Positions 6,140-13,500 of a stretch of 13,500 nucleotides of DNA are shown here, one piece after another. Source of the DNA: a bacterium (GTDB lineage: Bacteria > Desulfobacterota > S145-22); assembly GCA_027073795.1 (NCBI GenBank), contig JALTEW010000018.1, positions 1 through 13,500 on the forward strand. Reading direction: 5' to 3'. The position numbers were made by a program, and so were the translations under genes. The notes under the pieces were generated by a model, which saw only the letters and a list, made by a program, of their open reading frames with translations, ran no database searches and was not told the DNA's origin. The number at the start of each line of letters is the position of its first letter. Within the stretch, counting starts at the first letter, position 1.

Positions 6140-7405
6140 ATGTTTAAAAAAGTTTCAATTATAATGTTATCCATATGTCTGGTGGCGATGTTCAGCATCG
6201 TGACTGTTTCAACCTCCTTTGCGGGAAAGAAAAAGGAGATTTTGATTGGCGCCCTATATCCCATGACGGGACGAGCCGGGCTTTACGGGAAAGACTCTGT
6301 AGCCGCCGTTGAAATGGCTGTAAACGAGATTAATTCAAAAGGGGGAGTCGCTGGATACAAATTGAACGTCCTGTTTACGGACAGCAAGGTCAATCCCGCA
6401 TACGCGGTCAGGATTGCCAAAAGATACATCCTGGAAGACAAAGTGAACTTTTTGTTTGGTGTGGTAAGTTCAGGGGTTGGTCTTGCCGTAACGCAGGTGT
6501 CGAAAAAATATAAAAAGATATTTATTGGAACAGACCATGCGTCAACACGCCTCACGGCAGATAACTTCCAACCTTACTATTTTCGGGTTTCAAACAATAC
6601 TTTCCAGTCCATGGCCGCTGGTGCCTTGTATTTGAAAGATTTGCAAAAAGAGAAGGGCTGGAAAAAGATTGCCTTTATAGGCCCGGACTATGCTTACGGA
6701 CACAGCCAATGGGATGAGCTCCAGTATAATTTGAAGAGGTATGGTGTGAAATATAAGGTTGTTGGTGTATACTGGCCAAAAATTTATACGCCAGATTATA
6801 CCTCCTATATAACCTCTATTATGAAAGATAAACCGGATGTTTTGGTAGCCGGATTCTGGGGAGGAGACACGGTAGCCTTTATTAAGCAATCGATTCCTTA
6901 TGGGCTTTTCAAAAAGATGATCTATTTTCATCCTGATGCCGGTGGCAACTATGAGTTGATGAGCGCAATGGGAGACGAGTTGCCTCTTGGGCTGGTTCTT
7001 TCTGCCAGACATCATGACAATTGGCCGAAGACGAAACTTAACAAAGAGTTCGTTGCGAAATTTCATAAGCTTACGGGACGGTATCCTTCTTATGCCGCGG
7101 AAGGGGCTTATGCTGGAATCTACGCAATTGCCTATGCCGTGAAAAAAGTTGGGAATCCTACCGACACGAGTAAATTGATCGAGGCCCTCGAAGGACTGAA
7201 GATCAAGCTCCCGGAAGATCCGAAGGGTTTTACTTCCTATATGCGTCCCGAAACACACCAGATCGTGCAGATGCAGGCAATTGGTGTGACGGTTCCCAAC
7301 AAAAACTATCCGCCTGCCACGAGAATGCTTGGCAAGTGGAAGGTATACAAGGCTGAAGATTTAATCCCGCCTATGAGCTACATAAAGGAACATCGTAAAA
7401 AATAA
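6140..7405 (+). CDS. Periplasmic branched-chain-amino-acid-type ABC transporter substrate-binding protein (LivK/Peripla_BP_6 family)
   Basis: The ligand-capture subunit of the transporter encoded next. From the ATG at 6140 the protein has 421 residues. It opens with a classical Sec signal peptide: Lys3-Lys4, a hydrophobic stretch from about 5 to 23, and a likely cleavage site after Ser-Phe-Ala28. There is no cysteine at the cleavage site, so it is a soluble periplasmic protein rather than a lipoprotein. The mature chain begins with the family pattern ILIGALYPMTG, followed by AVEMAVNEIN and KGGVAGYKL, which form the first lobe, and by GTDHAST near the ligand cleft. Family members bind leucine/isoleucine/valine but also amides, urea, aromatic acids and other small molecules. 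The ligand cannot be inferred from motifs, so livK is not assigned as a symbol. It is the first gene after the sigma-54 promoter and is separated from the permease genes by a strong terminator. Confidence 0.92.
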   Translation: MFKKVSIIMLSICLVAMFSIVTVSTSFAGKKKEILIGALYPMTGRAGLYGKDSVAAVEMAVNEINSKGGVAGYKLNVLFTDSKVNPAYAVRIAKRYILEDKVNFLFGVVSSGVGLAVTQVSKKYKKIFIGTDHASTRLTADNFQPYYFRVSNNTFQSMAAGALYLKDLQKEKGWKKIAFIGPDYAYGHSQWDELQYNLKRYGVKYKVVGVYWPKIYTPDYTSYITSIMKDKPDVLVAGFWGGDTVAFIKQSIPYGLFKKMIYFHPDAGGNYELMSAMGDELPLGLVLSARHHDNWPKTKLNKEFVAKFHKLTGRYPSYAAEGAYAGIYAIAYAVKKVGNPTDTSKLIEALEGLKIKLPEDPKGFTSYMRPETHQIVQMQAIGVTVPNKNYPPATRMLGKWKVYKAEDLIPPMSYIKEHRKK

Positions 7406-7418
7406 ATCATGATTGGCA

Positions 7419-7450
7419 GGGGGAGGTTTAAAAAAAACCTCCCCCTTTTT
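7419..7450 (+). terminator. Strong intrinsic terminator inside the operon (attenuating)
   Basis: GGGGGAGGTTT (7419-7429) pairs perfectly with AAACCTCCCCC (7435-7445) around a five-A loop, and TTTTT follows at once. It begins 14 bases after the binding-protein stop codon and ends 14 bases before the permease ATG. Because the downstream genes have no visible promoter of their own, it probably stops only part of the transcripts. Confidence 0.88.
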
Positions 7451-7463
7451 ATCACGGAGAAAT

Positions 7464-8351
7464 ATGGACCTAAATTTCATATTCATTCAAATCATTAGTG
7501 GGCTAACAGTAGCGACATTCCTTTTCCTTGTAGCGAGCGGACTGACTCTGATCTTTGGTGTCGTTGACGTATTCAATTTTGCCCATGGATCCTTTTACAT
7601 GTTGGGTGCTTACTTGGGGTACCAGATTATTACTTACTGGCATGTAAATTTCTGGGCTGCACTTTTTCTCGCGTCCATCTGGGTCGGGCTTTTCGGAATG
7701 GCTATGGAGTTTTTCTTCCTGAGACGTATTTATGGCCGCGCGGAAGAGGGGGGCTTCCAGATTCTGCTGACCTATAGTTTTATTCTGATTATTGACGATA
7801 TGGTGAAAATGATATGGGGTACTGAATACAAAACCATCGAAAGACCAGCGGGATTCTCAGGTTCCATAAAATTTGGATCCGCCGTGTTACCCTCGTATTA
7901 TATCCTTATTATTATCGTTGGGTTGGCCCTGGTTCTGCTGGCTTGGTTTATACTAACCCATACAAGACCAGGGAAGATTGCGAGGGCTTCCGCTATTGAC
8001 AGGGAGATATTGGGGGTTCTGGGTGTGAACGTACCGCTGACCATGACCACTGTTTTCGGAATTGCCACAGCCTTGGGTGGGATGAGTGGGATTCTGGCGG
8101 CCCCTTTGCGCTCAGTCACACCGGGGGCGGGGATAGAAGTTATTATTGACAGTCTTATCGTCGTGGTTCTGGGTGGCATGGGAAGTTTCTGGGGCGCGTG
8201 GGTAGGAGCCCTTATTATTGGAGAGGTCAATTCTTTTGCTGTGGCGTTTGTTCCCAAGTGGGCGTCTCTGTTTAATTACTTGGTTATGATTATCGTCTTA
8301 GTATTCAAACCCGAAGGCCTGTTTGGCAGGAAAATGCGGAAAAAAATTTAG
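7464..8351 (+). CDS. livH: Branched-chain-amino-acid-type ABC transporter permease, LivH family
   Basis: An inner-membrane permease of 295 residues that should pair with the next gene product to form the translocation channel. It is almost wholly hydrophobic with about eight membrane segments. Family marks visible from the ATG at 7464: GLTLIFGVVDVFNFAHGSF near the N terminus, RASAIDREILGVLGVN at about 175-190 (the cytoplasmic loop that contacts the ATPases), and GGMSGILAAP plus VVVLGGMGSFWGAWVGA toward the C terminus. The frame is open further upstream to 7413, but that stretch is the terminator hairpin and codes for nothing hydrophobic. GGAGA at 7456-7460 supports the ATG at 7464. The symbol reflects family membership; the transported compound may not be a branched-chain amino acid. 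Confidence 0.9.
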   Translation: MDLNFIFIQIISGLTVATFLFLVASGLTLIFGVVDVFNFAHGSFYMLGAYLGYQIITYWHVNFWAALFLASIWVGLFGMAMEFFFLRRIYGRAEEGGFQILLTYSFILIIDDMVKMIWGTEYKTIERPAGFSGSIKFGSAVLPSYYILIIIVGLALVLLAWFILTHTRPGKIARASAIDREILGVLGVNVPLTMTTVFGIATALGGMSGILAAPLRSVTPGAGIEVIIDSLIVVVLGGMGSFWGAWVGALIIGEVNSFAVAFVPKWASLFNYLVMIIVLVFKPEGLFGRKMRKKI

Positions 8352-8365
8352 TAAAGGTTGAGCCA

Positions 8366-9316
8366 TTGAATTTTATGAAACACAGACAGATTATTCTTGG
8401 GCTTACTGTTGCGTTGTTTGTTCTCCCTTTACTTAGTGGTTCAGATTACGTTGTTATCCTGCTGAATGAAATCATCGTTTGGGGGCTTTTTGCCTTAGCT
8501 TTCAACCTCTTATTTGGGATCACCGGTATGTTGTCTTTCGGCCAAGCCCTGTTTTACGGGTTTGGTGCTTACGTTACGGGGATGTTGGTGACACATTTTG
8601 GAGCTTTCTGGTTTGTTCCTTCGATATTCATAGGAATGGTCGCTGTAATTGTTATCGGCTTTTTCCTCGGCCTCATAACCATACGACTCAGCGGAGTTTA
8701 CTTTACCATGTTGACATTGGCTTTTGCCCAGCTTGGGTGGGAAATCGTTTTCAAGTGGTATTCCTTTACGGGGGGTGACGACGGCATTCAGGGAATTTAT
8801 CCACCTGATTTTCTTAATTCTCCGCTCAGATATTACTATTTTTCACTAATCCTTGTTGTAATATCCGTATGGGTAATTAAAAAATTCGTTGATTCACCGT
8901 ACGGCCTTACCCTCAGGTGCCTCAGGCAGAATTCGATACGCGTGAATTTCCTTGGACTGAAGGTAAGAAATTACCAGCTCGGCGTTTATATTGTCTCTGG
9001 GATTTTTACGGCCTTGGCTGGGAGTCTGATGGCAGGTATCAATGGTTCCATTCACCCGGATATGCTGAATTGGACCACGTCCGGTGAAGTAATTCTAATG
9101 TCAGTTATGGGCGGGATCAGCCAGTTCTACGGACCATTTTTAGGAGCAGGGATAATTGTTCTTATCGAGGATATCATAGGGGCGTATACTGAATATTGGT
9201 CTTTCATTATTGGTATAATCATGCTCATTATTGTCCTCCTTTTTCCGAAGGGCGTCTTGGGAGAAATTTTTAAATTGAAAAGGAAGCTTGCTTTACGGCC
9301 ATGGAAGAAATCTTAG
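8366..9316 (+). CDS. livM: Branched-chain-amino-acid-type ABC transporter permease, LivM family
   Basis: The second inner-membrane permease, 316 residues, with about eight to ten hydrophobic segments. LivM-family stretches seen: ALAFNLLFGITGMLSFGQA and GFGAYVTG near 45-75, TIRLSGVYFTMLTLAFAQ near 105-122, FTGGDDGIQGI near 135, and RCLRQNSIRVNFLGL near 185-200, the ATPase-contact loop. It is shorter than the E. coli protein but of common length for the family. AAAGG at 8353-8357 lies eight bases before the TTG at 8366 and seventeen before the ATG at 8375, so TTG is favoured; the ATG remains possible. The 3' end overlaps the next gene by 16 bases. Confidence 0.9.
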   Translation: MNFMKHRQIILGLTVALFVLPLLSGSDYVVILLNEIIVWGLFALAFNLLFGITGMLSFGQALFYGFGAYVTGMLVTHFGAFWFVPSIFIGMVAVIVIGFFLGLITIRLSGVYFTMLTLAFAQLGWEIVFKWYSFTGGDDGIQGIYPPDFLNSPLRYYYFSLILVVISVWVIKKFVDSPYGLTLRCLRQNSIRVNFLGLKVRNYQLGVYIVSGIFTALAGSLMAGINGSIHPDMLNWTTSGEVILMSVMGGISQFYGPFLGAGIIVLIEDIIGAYTEYWSFIIGIIMLIIVLLFPKGVLGEIFKLKRKLALRPWKKS

Positions 9317-10065
9317 AATTGAAAGAAATCAGGAAATCCTTTGAGGGGTTTCTTGTCATCAAAGACGTTAGTTTCACGGTGAAGAAGGGGGAGTTGTCTG
9401 CCATAATAGGGCCCAATGGCGCGGGGAAATCGACCTTATTCAACCTGATTACGGGATATTACAAGGTAGATAAGGGGCTGATCCATTACAATGGGACGAT
9501 TATAAACAATTGGGAAACAGAGGAAATCGTGAGAAAAGGTGTGGGGCGCTCTTTCCAAGTCTCGTCCATTTTCCAGGAGGAGACAGTCCTTGACAATATA
9601 AAAATGGCGTGTCTTTCCAAGATGAAGGCTACGAGAAACTTTCTAAAGAAAGTAGAACTGTTCGAGAAAGTAACCGAAAAATCTCTTGAAATCCTGGGAA
9701 GCCTTGGCCTGGATCAGCAGGCGAATCGCTATGCCTATGAGCTTGCGCATGGGGATCAGAAACTTCTTGATATTGGCATAGCCCTGGCCCTTGAGCCGAA
9801 CTTGCTGTTGCTTGACGAACCTACTGCGGGGATGTCCCCTGAAGAGAGAATTCAGACGACACGCTTGATCAAGAAGTTGTGGGAGCAGTATGACCTGACG
9901 CTGATTTTCATTGAGCATGATATGGACCTGGTTTTTGAGATCGCCGAGTGGATAAGAGTTTTGCACCAGGGGAGCCTTTTGGCAGAGGGGAAACCAGATG
10001 AGATAAAAAAGAACGAGGATGTTATCAGCGCGTACCTAGGAGACGACCATATATGGGAAACATAA
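9301..10065 (+). CDS. livG: ABC transporter ATP-binding protein, LivG family
   Basis: One of the two cytoplasmic ATPases that drive transport, 254 residues, close to the family norm. Motifs: Walker A GPNGAGKST at 37-45, Q-loop Gln86 in GRSFQ, the family's altered signature ELAHGDQ at 147-153, Walker B LLLLDEPTAG at 168-177, and the H-loop His206 in IEHDMDL. The start overlaps the livM end by 16 bases. The nearest purine-rich site (AGGAAG at 9281-9286) is rather far from the ATG, so translation is probably coupled to livM. All parts needed for ATP hydrolysis are present. Confidence 0.93.
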   Translation: MEEILELKEIRKSFEGFLVIKDVSFTVKKGELSAIIGPNGAGKSTLFNLITGYYKVDKGLIHYNGTIINNWETEEIVRKGVGRSFQVSSIFQEETVLDNIKMACLSKMKATRNFLKKVELFEKVTEKSLEILGSLGLDQQANRYAYELAHGDQKLLDIGIALALEPNLLLLDEPTAGMSPEERIQTTRLIKKLWEQYDLTLIFIEHDMDLVFEIAEWIRVLHQGSLLAEGKPDEIKKNEDVISAYLGDDHIWET

Positions 10066-10757
10066 TTGAGGTATCAAAAATAAATACCTACTATGGTCGA
10101 AGTCACATTCTGTTTGACCTGAGTCTTGAGGTCGAAGAGGGCCTAACTATTTGCCTTATGGGAAGGAACGGTGCAGGTAAAACGACGACATTCAGATCCA
10201 TCATGAACCTAACGCCTCCCCGAAGTGGGACAGTCAAATTCAAAGGGAAAAATTGCAAGCGAGTCCCTCCTTATAAAATGGCAAGGATGGGGATTGGGTT
10301 TGTGCCCGAAGACAGGCGCATCCTGGACAAGCTCACTGTAAAGGAGAATTTGGAGCTTGGAAGAATTCCTGGGAGGACAGGTGAATGGAACCTCGAGCGA
10401 GTGGTAGATTATTTCCCAATCCTGAAAGACCTTCTTAACAGGATTGGCGGTACGTTATCGGGGGGAGAACAGCAAATCCTGGCCGTGGCGAGGGCCTTAA
10501 TGGGGAATCCGGATTTACTTCTTTTGGATGAGCCCTCGGAAGGACTGGCACCGGTTATCATAACTTTCCTGAGAGATTTTGTTCTCGGGTTAAAGAAATC
10601 TAATATAACGATCCTGCTATCCGAGCAGAATGTCAAGTTCGCAACAGCTGTTTCGGACTGGGTTGTTGTAATCGATAAAGGATATGTTGTTTTTAACGGA
10701 AGTATTGAGGCATTTAATGAGAATCAGGAAATCAAGAAAAAATATTTGGCAATTTAA
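10053..10757 (+). CDS. livF: ABC transporter ATP-binding protein, LivF family
   Basis: The partner ATPase, 234 residues. Motifs: Walker A GRNGAGKTT at 37-45, the family stretch IGFVPEDRRI at 81-90, the canonical signature LSGGE at 135-139, Walker B LLLLDEPSEG at 155-164, and SEQN at 190-193, where glutamine stands at the usual H-loop histidine, as in LivF proteins generally. It overlaps livG by 13 bases; TAGGAGA at 10037-10043 is well placed for the ATG. It completes a five-gene transporter set. Confidence 0.93.
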   Translation: MGNIIEVSKINTYYGRSHILFDLSLEVEEGLTICLMGRNGAGKTTTFRSIMNLTPPRSGTVKFKGKNCKRVPPYKMARMGIGFVPEDRRILDKLTVKENLELGRIPGRTGEWNLERVVDYFPILKDLLNRIGGTLSGGEQQILAVARALMGNPDLLLLDEPSEGLAPVIITFLRDFVLGLKKSNITILLSEQNVKFATAVSDWVVVIDKGYVVFNGSIEAFNENQEIKKKYLAI

Positions 10758-10775
10758 ACAGGGGAGGGATGTAGG

Positions 10776-11933
10776 ATGGAAACGGTAAATATTTTCAGGA
10801 CAACAGGCCGTATCCTTATGGGAGTGGGGGCGCTATCAAGGATCGCGGATGAGTTGAAACAATTGGGGGCAAATCGTGTCCTTGTTGTAACGGATAAAGG
10901 TTTGGTCCAGTCGGGAATCGTTGGGAAGTTGGAAAATTTTCTTAAGGATTCATCTGTGAAATATGATATCTTTGATGATGTCAAGGCAGATCCGAATTAT
11001 GAGATAATTTACGACACAGTAAAAGCTGTAAAGGACAACGGAATCGATACGATCATTGGTATCGGAGGGGGATCTTCCCTCGATATTGCCAAGGTCACGT
11101 CGATCGGCGCGACGAATGAAGGGGATATAACACAGTTTTTCGGGATTGACATGGTGAAAAATGCGGGATTGAAAACAATACTTATTCCAACAACAGCGGG
11201 AACGGGAAGCGAAGTTACTCCTATCGCCATTTTGTCTGATGTCAAGGAGAAACTCAAGAAGGGTGTTGTCAGTTCTTATCTCTTACCGAATGTTGCCATT
11301 TTAGATGCTTCTCTGACCGTTAGCCTTCCTCCGAAAGTTACGGCTTCGACTGGTATGGATGCCTTGATTCATGCCATAGAGGCCTTTACCTCGATTCACG
11401 CCACTTTCCTCACAGACACCCTCGCTGTTAAGGCAATCGAACTGATTTACAACAGTATCAGAGCTGCTTACGCTAACGGTGCGAACTTGGAGGCCAGGGA
11501 AAATATGCTGTTAGGAAGCATGCTCGCTGGAAAAGCCTTTGCCAATGCCGGAGTTACAGCGGTGCACGCCTTCGCCTATCCCATTGGCGCGGAGTTTCAT
11601 ATTCCACATGGGGTAGCAAATACAATTATGCTGATTCCTGTCATGAAATTTAACTTTTTGGGAAATCTCTCAAAATTTGCTAAATTAACCTCGTTACTCG
11701 GAGAGAAAACGGAGGGGTTGAGTGAGAGGAAATCTGCAGAATTGGCGGTTGAAACATTGGAAGTTTTAGCTGAAGACTTGAATGTACCAAGGAGCTTAAA
11801 GAAGTTTGGGGTAGAGGAAAAACATGTCCCTGAGCTTGCAGAGGGGGCGATGAAGGTGACTAGACTTTTGGCTAACAACCCAAGAGTTTTAACCTTGGAT
11901 GATGCTAAAGAGATTTACCGTATGGCATTGTAG
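10776..11933 (+). CDS. Iron-containing (group III) NAD(P)-dependent alcohol dehydrogenase
   Basis: A 385-residue cytoplasmic oxidoreductase that interconverts an alcohol and its aldehyde or semialdehyde. The fold-defining cofactor motif GGGSSLD lies at 97-103, and PTTAGTGSEVTP at 138-149. The four metal ligands are all present: Asp195 and His199 in GMDALIHAIEA, His264 in AVHAFAYPIG, and His278 in IPHGVAN. Length is normal and there is no fused acetaldehyde dehydrogenase domain. GGGAGGG at 10762-10768 precedes the ATG by seven bases, only 18 bases after livF, so it is probably in the same transcript. Relatives include 4-hydroxybutyrate, 3-hydroxypropionate, lactaldehyde and simple-alcohol dehydrogenases. 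The next gene encodes an aldehyde oxidoreductase, so an aldehyde is probably the shared intermediate. The actual substrate is unknown. Confidence 0.92.
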   Translation: METVNIFRTTGRILMGVGALSRIADELKQLGANRVLVVTDKGLVQSGIVGKLENFLKDSSVKYDIFDDVKADPNYEIIYDTVKAVKDNGIDTIIGIGGGSSLDIAKVTSIGATNEGDITQFFGIDMVKNAGLKTILIPTTAGTGSEVTPIAILSDVKEKLKKGVVSSYLLPNVAILDASLTVSLPPKVTASTGMDALIHAIEAFTSIHATFLTDTLAVKAIELIYNSIRAAYANGANLEARENMLLGSMLAGKAFANAGVTAVHAFAYPIGAEFHIPHGVANTIMLIPVMKFNFLGNLSKFAKLTSLLGEKTEGLSERKSAELAVETLEVLAEDLNVPRSLKKFGVEEKHVPELAEGAMKVTRLLANNPRVLTLDDAKEIYRMAL

Positions 11934-11975
11934 GAAATAGGTATTACACTCACATAAAGTTTGTAGGGGGGTTAC

Positions 11976-13500
11976 ATGAAGGGATTTTTCAACAGGATTT
12001 TGAGGGTAAATCTGACAGCGAAAACCTACAGGGTAGAGCCAATAGCGGATGAAGTTCTTCAACAGACGTTGGGGGGGAAGGGGCTGGGAACCTATCTGCT
12101 TCTTGAGAACAATCCTGCGGGGGTGGATCCTCTCTCTCCTGAGAATCGGTTTATTATAGCCCTTGGTCCCGTTTCAGACACACCCATCTATGGCTCCAGT
12201 CGGTACGGGATTTTTACCAAGTCTCCCTTAACCGGGATTTATTCCGAGTCTTATGCGGGCGGTCATGTGGCGGATCCGATGAGTCAGGCGGGATATGATG
12301 CCGTTATTCTTGAAGGGGCTTCGGAGAGACCGGTCTACCTGGAGATCACGGATGAAGAGGTTATCTTTCACGGGTCCTCTCATCTCTGGGGGAAAAGCAC
12401 CTACGAGACGGAAGATATTGTAAAAGAGGAGATTGGCGATAAAAAGGTGGCTGTTCTAAGTATTGGTCCCGCCGGTGAAAATCTGGTTCGCTTTGCGGTA
12501 GTAGAAAATGACTACTGGCGTTCGGCGGGTCGCACGGGTGTGGGGGCGGTATTAGGCTCCAAGAAGGTTAAAGCTCTTGCCTTTCATGGCTCAAAGCGCC
12601 GGGAAGTGGCAGATCCCGAAGGTCTGGAGGTCTTTGTAAAGAAAATCAGGGAGCGGGGAAAGACCGATGCGGGGGCCAAGGCTTACCGGACCTTAGGGAC
12701 GCCCATGCTGGTTTCCATCAACAATGGAATTGGGGGGTTTCCTTCAAGATACTGGCATCTGGGGACATTTGAGGGATGGGAGGTCTTAAGTGCGGAGACG
12801 ATGAGCAAACAGCTCAAGACCCGTCCGAGGGCCTGTGCCAAATGTTTCATGGCTTGTGGCAAGCTTTCAGAGGTTCAGGAGGGTAGGCACAAGGGGTTGC
12901 GGATTGAGGGGCCGGAGTATGAAACGATTTATGCCTTTGGGGGGCTTTGCATGATTCATGACCTCAACGAGATTGCCTATTTGAACAACATCTGCGACCA
13001 GATGGGGATGGACACCATCACGGCGGGGAACCTTTGTGCCTTTGCCATGGAGGCATCAGAGCTGGGCAAGATACCTGAAAAGATTTCTTATGGTGATCCC
13101 GATGCCGCGGCGGGGTTATTGATGGACATCACCTTCAAGCGGGGGATTGGGGCGATTCTTGCCCAGGGTATACGTCACGCCGCCAGGGAATGGGGAATGG
13201 AGGATGTAGCGATTCATGTAAAGGGGATGGAGCCGGCCGGTTATGAGCCGAGGGTATTAAAGGGGATGGGCCTGGCGTATGCCACGTCGTGCCGGGGGGC
13301 GTGTCATCTCCGGGCCACCTTTTACAAGGCGGAGCTATCCGGCATGATTGACAAGGATCAGATTGAGGGGAAGGCCGAGTTGTTTATAGATTTTGAGGAA
13401 CGTCTGACCCTTCACGACGTCTTAATTGTCTGTCGGTTTTACCGGGACATGTACATGTGGGACGAACTGTCTGAGATTGTACGGGTGACCACGGGTCTTG
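11976..13500 (+). CDS. Aldehyde:ferredoxin oxidoreductase (tungsten AOR family), 3' end cut by the window edge
   Basis: 508 codons are read from the ATG without a stop, and the frame runs off the window. AOR proteins are about 600 residues, so roughly the last 15% is missing. The family oxidises aldehydes to acids (or reduces acids in reverse) with ferredoxin, using a tungsto-bispterin cofactor and one [4Fe-4S] cluster. Cluster ligands are visible: Cys287, Cys290 and Cys294 in CAKCFMAC, and Cys486 in IVCRFYR, spaced as in the Pyrococcus enzyme. Pterin-binding and core stretches: GGKGLGTYLL from 33, GSSRYGIFTKSPLTG from 73, AGRTGVGAVLGSKKVKAL at 184-201, and TSCRGACHLR near 437-446. AGGGGGG at 11965-11971 sets the start. 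No signal peptide is seen, so it is cytoplasmic. The iron-type dehydrogenase 42 bases upstream suggests a linked acid-aldehyde-alcohol step. Other AOR-family branches (glyceraldehyde-phosphate or formaldehyde forms) cannot be ruled out. Confidence 0.92.
   Translation, partial: MKGFFNRILRVNLTAKTYRVEPIADEVLQQTLGGKGLGTYLLLENNPAGVDPLSPENRFIIALGPVSDTPIYGSSRYGIFTKSPLTGIYSESYAGGHVADPMSQAGYDAVILEGASERPVYLEITDEEVIFHGSSHLWGKSTYETEDIVKEEIGDKKVAVLSIGPAGENLVRFAVVENDYWRSAGRTGVGAVLGSKKVKALAFHGSKRREVADPEGLEVFVKKIRERGKTDAGAKAYRTLGTPMLVSINNGIGGFPSRYWHLGTFEGWEVLSAETMSKQLKTRPRACAKCFMACGKLSEVQEGRHKGLRIEGPEYETIYAFGGLCMIHDLNEIAYLNNICDQMGMDTITAGNLCAFAMEASELGKIPEKISYGDPDAAAGLLMDITFKRGIGAILAQGIRHAAREWGMEDVAIHVKGMEPAGYEPRVLKGMGLAYATSCRGACHLRATFYKAELSGMIDKDQIEGKAELFIDFEERLTLHDVLIVCRFYRDMYMWDELSEIVRVTTGL

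Noticed and set aside
6590..7258. 222-codon open frame on the minus strand
   Set aside because: It is antisense to the substrate-binding protein gene and shows no domain pattern.
7413..7463. Upstream extension of the LivH-family frame to 7413
   Set aside because: The extension is made of the terminator hairpin and its T tract; the ATG at 7464 has a ribosome-binding site and opens directly into the conserved N terminus.
9739..9759. Altered ABC signature (LAHGDQ) in the LivG-family ATPase
   Set aside because: Departure from LSGGQ is normal in LivG-type proteins; Walker A, Walker B and the H-loop are intact.
10620..10634. Glutamine in place of the H-loop histidine in the LivF-family ATPase
   Set aside because: EQN at this place is the usual state in LivF proteins, so it is not a defect.
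1..13500. CRISPR arrays, tRNA or rRNA genes, transposases, integrase or attachment sites
   Set aside because: I saw no regularly spaced repeats, no RNA-gene signatures and no mobile-element genes in either strand; the genes fill almost all of the window.

Overview
The window is a catabolic gene neighbourhood with all genes on the + strand: nine complete protein genes, one complete regulator gene and one gene cut by the right edge. It reads as an anaerobic bacterium, probably one with an outer membrane. It has a tungsten-type aldehyde:ferredoxin oxidoreductase, an iron-type alcohol dehydrogenase and a sigma-54 activator with a matching -24/-12 promoter. Its ABC substrate-binding protein has an ordinary Sec signal peptide and no lipobox cysteine. 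Sulfate-reducing or syntrophic Desulfobacterota-like bacteria fit well, but the sequence alone does not fix the taxon.

Left block (20-4097): an AbgB-like M20 amidohydrolase, an M20 N-carbamoyl-amino-acid hydrolase or ureidopropionase-like enzyme, and a class III aminotransferase with a four-cysteine insert. The first two genes are clearly AT-richer than everything after about 2796, so the block looks composite. Middle block (4098-6139): a weak hairpin, a candidate sigma-70 promoter, a PAS/AAA+/Fis-type sigma-54 enhancer-binding protein (4434-5840), and then a 300-base AT-rich control region. That region holds a 50-base palindrome, a degenerate second copy of its half-sites, and a good GG-N10-GC promoter. 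Right block (6140 to the end): a branched-chain-amino-acid-type ABC transporter in the order substrate-binding protein, permease, permease, ATPase, ATPase, then the iron-type alcohol dehydrogenase and the aldehyde:ferredoxin oxidoreductase. A strong intrinsic terminator lies inside this operon, between the binding-protein gene and the first permease gene.

Working model (inference): the PAS-bearing activator senses a metabolite or redox state, binds the palindrome(s) and switches on the sigma-54 promoter. Transporter and oxidoreductases are then made together, with the binding protein made in excess because of the internal terminator. The hydrolases would release an amino or beta-/gamma-amino acid from an amide or carbamoyl precursor, the aminotransferase would yield an oxo-acid or semialdehyde, and the alcohol dehydrogenase and AOR would handle the resulting aldehydes. 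The substrate cannot be read from the sequence. None of the protein families is new. The most distinctive parts are the control architecture and this combination of enzymes.
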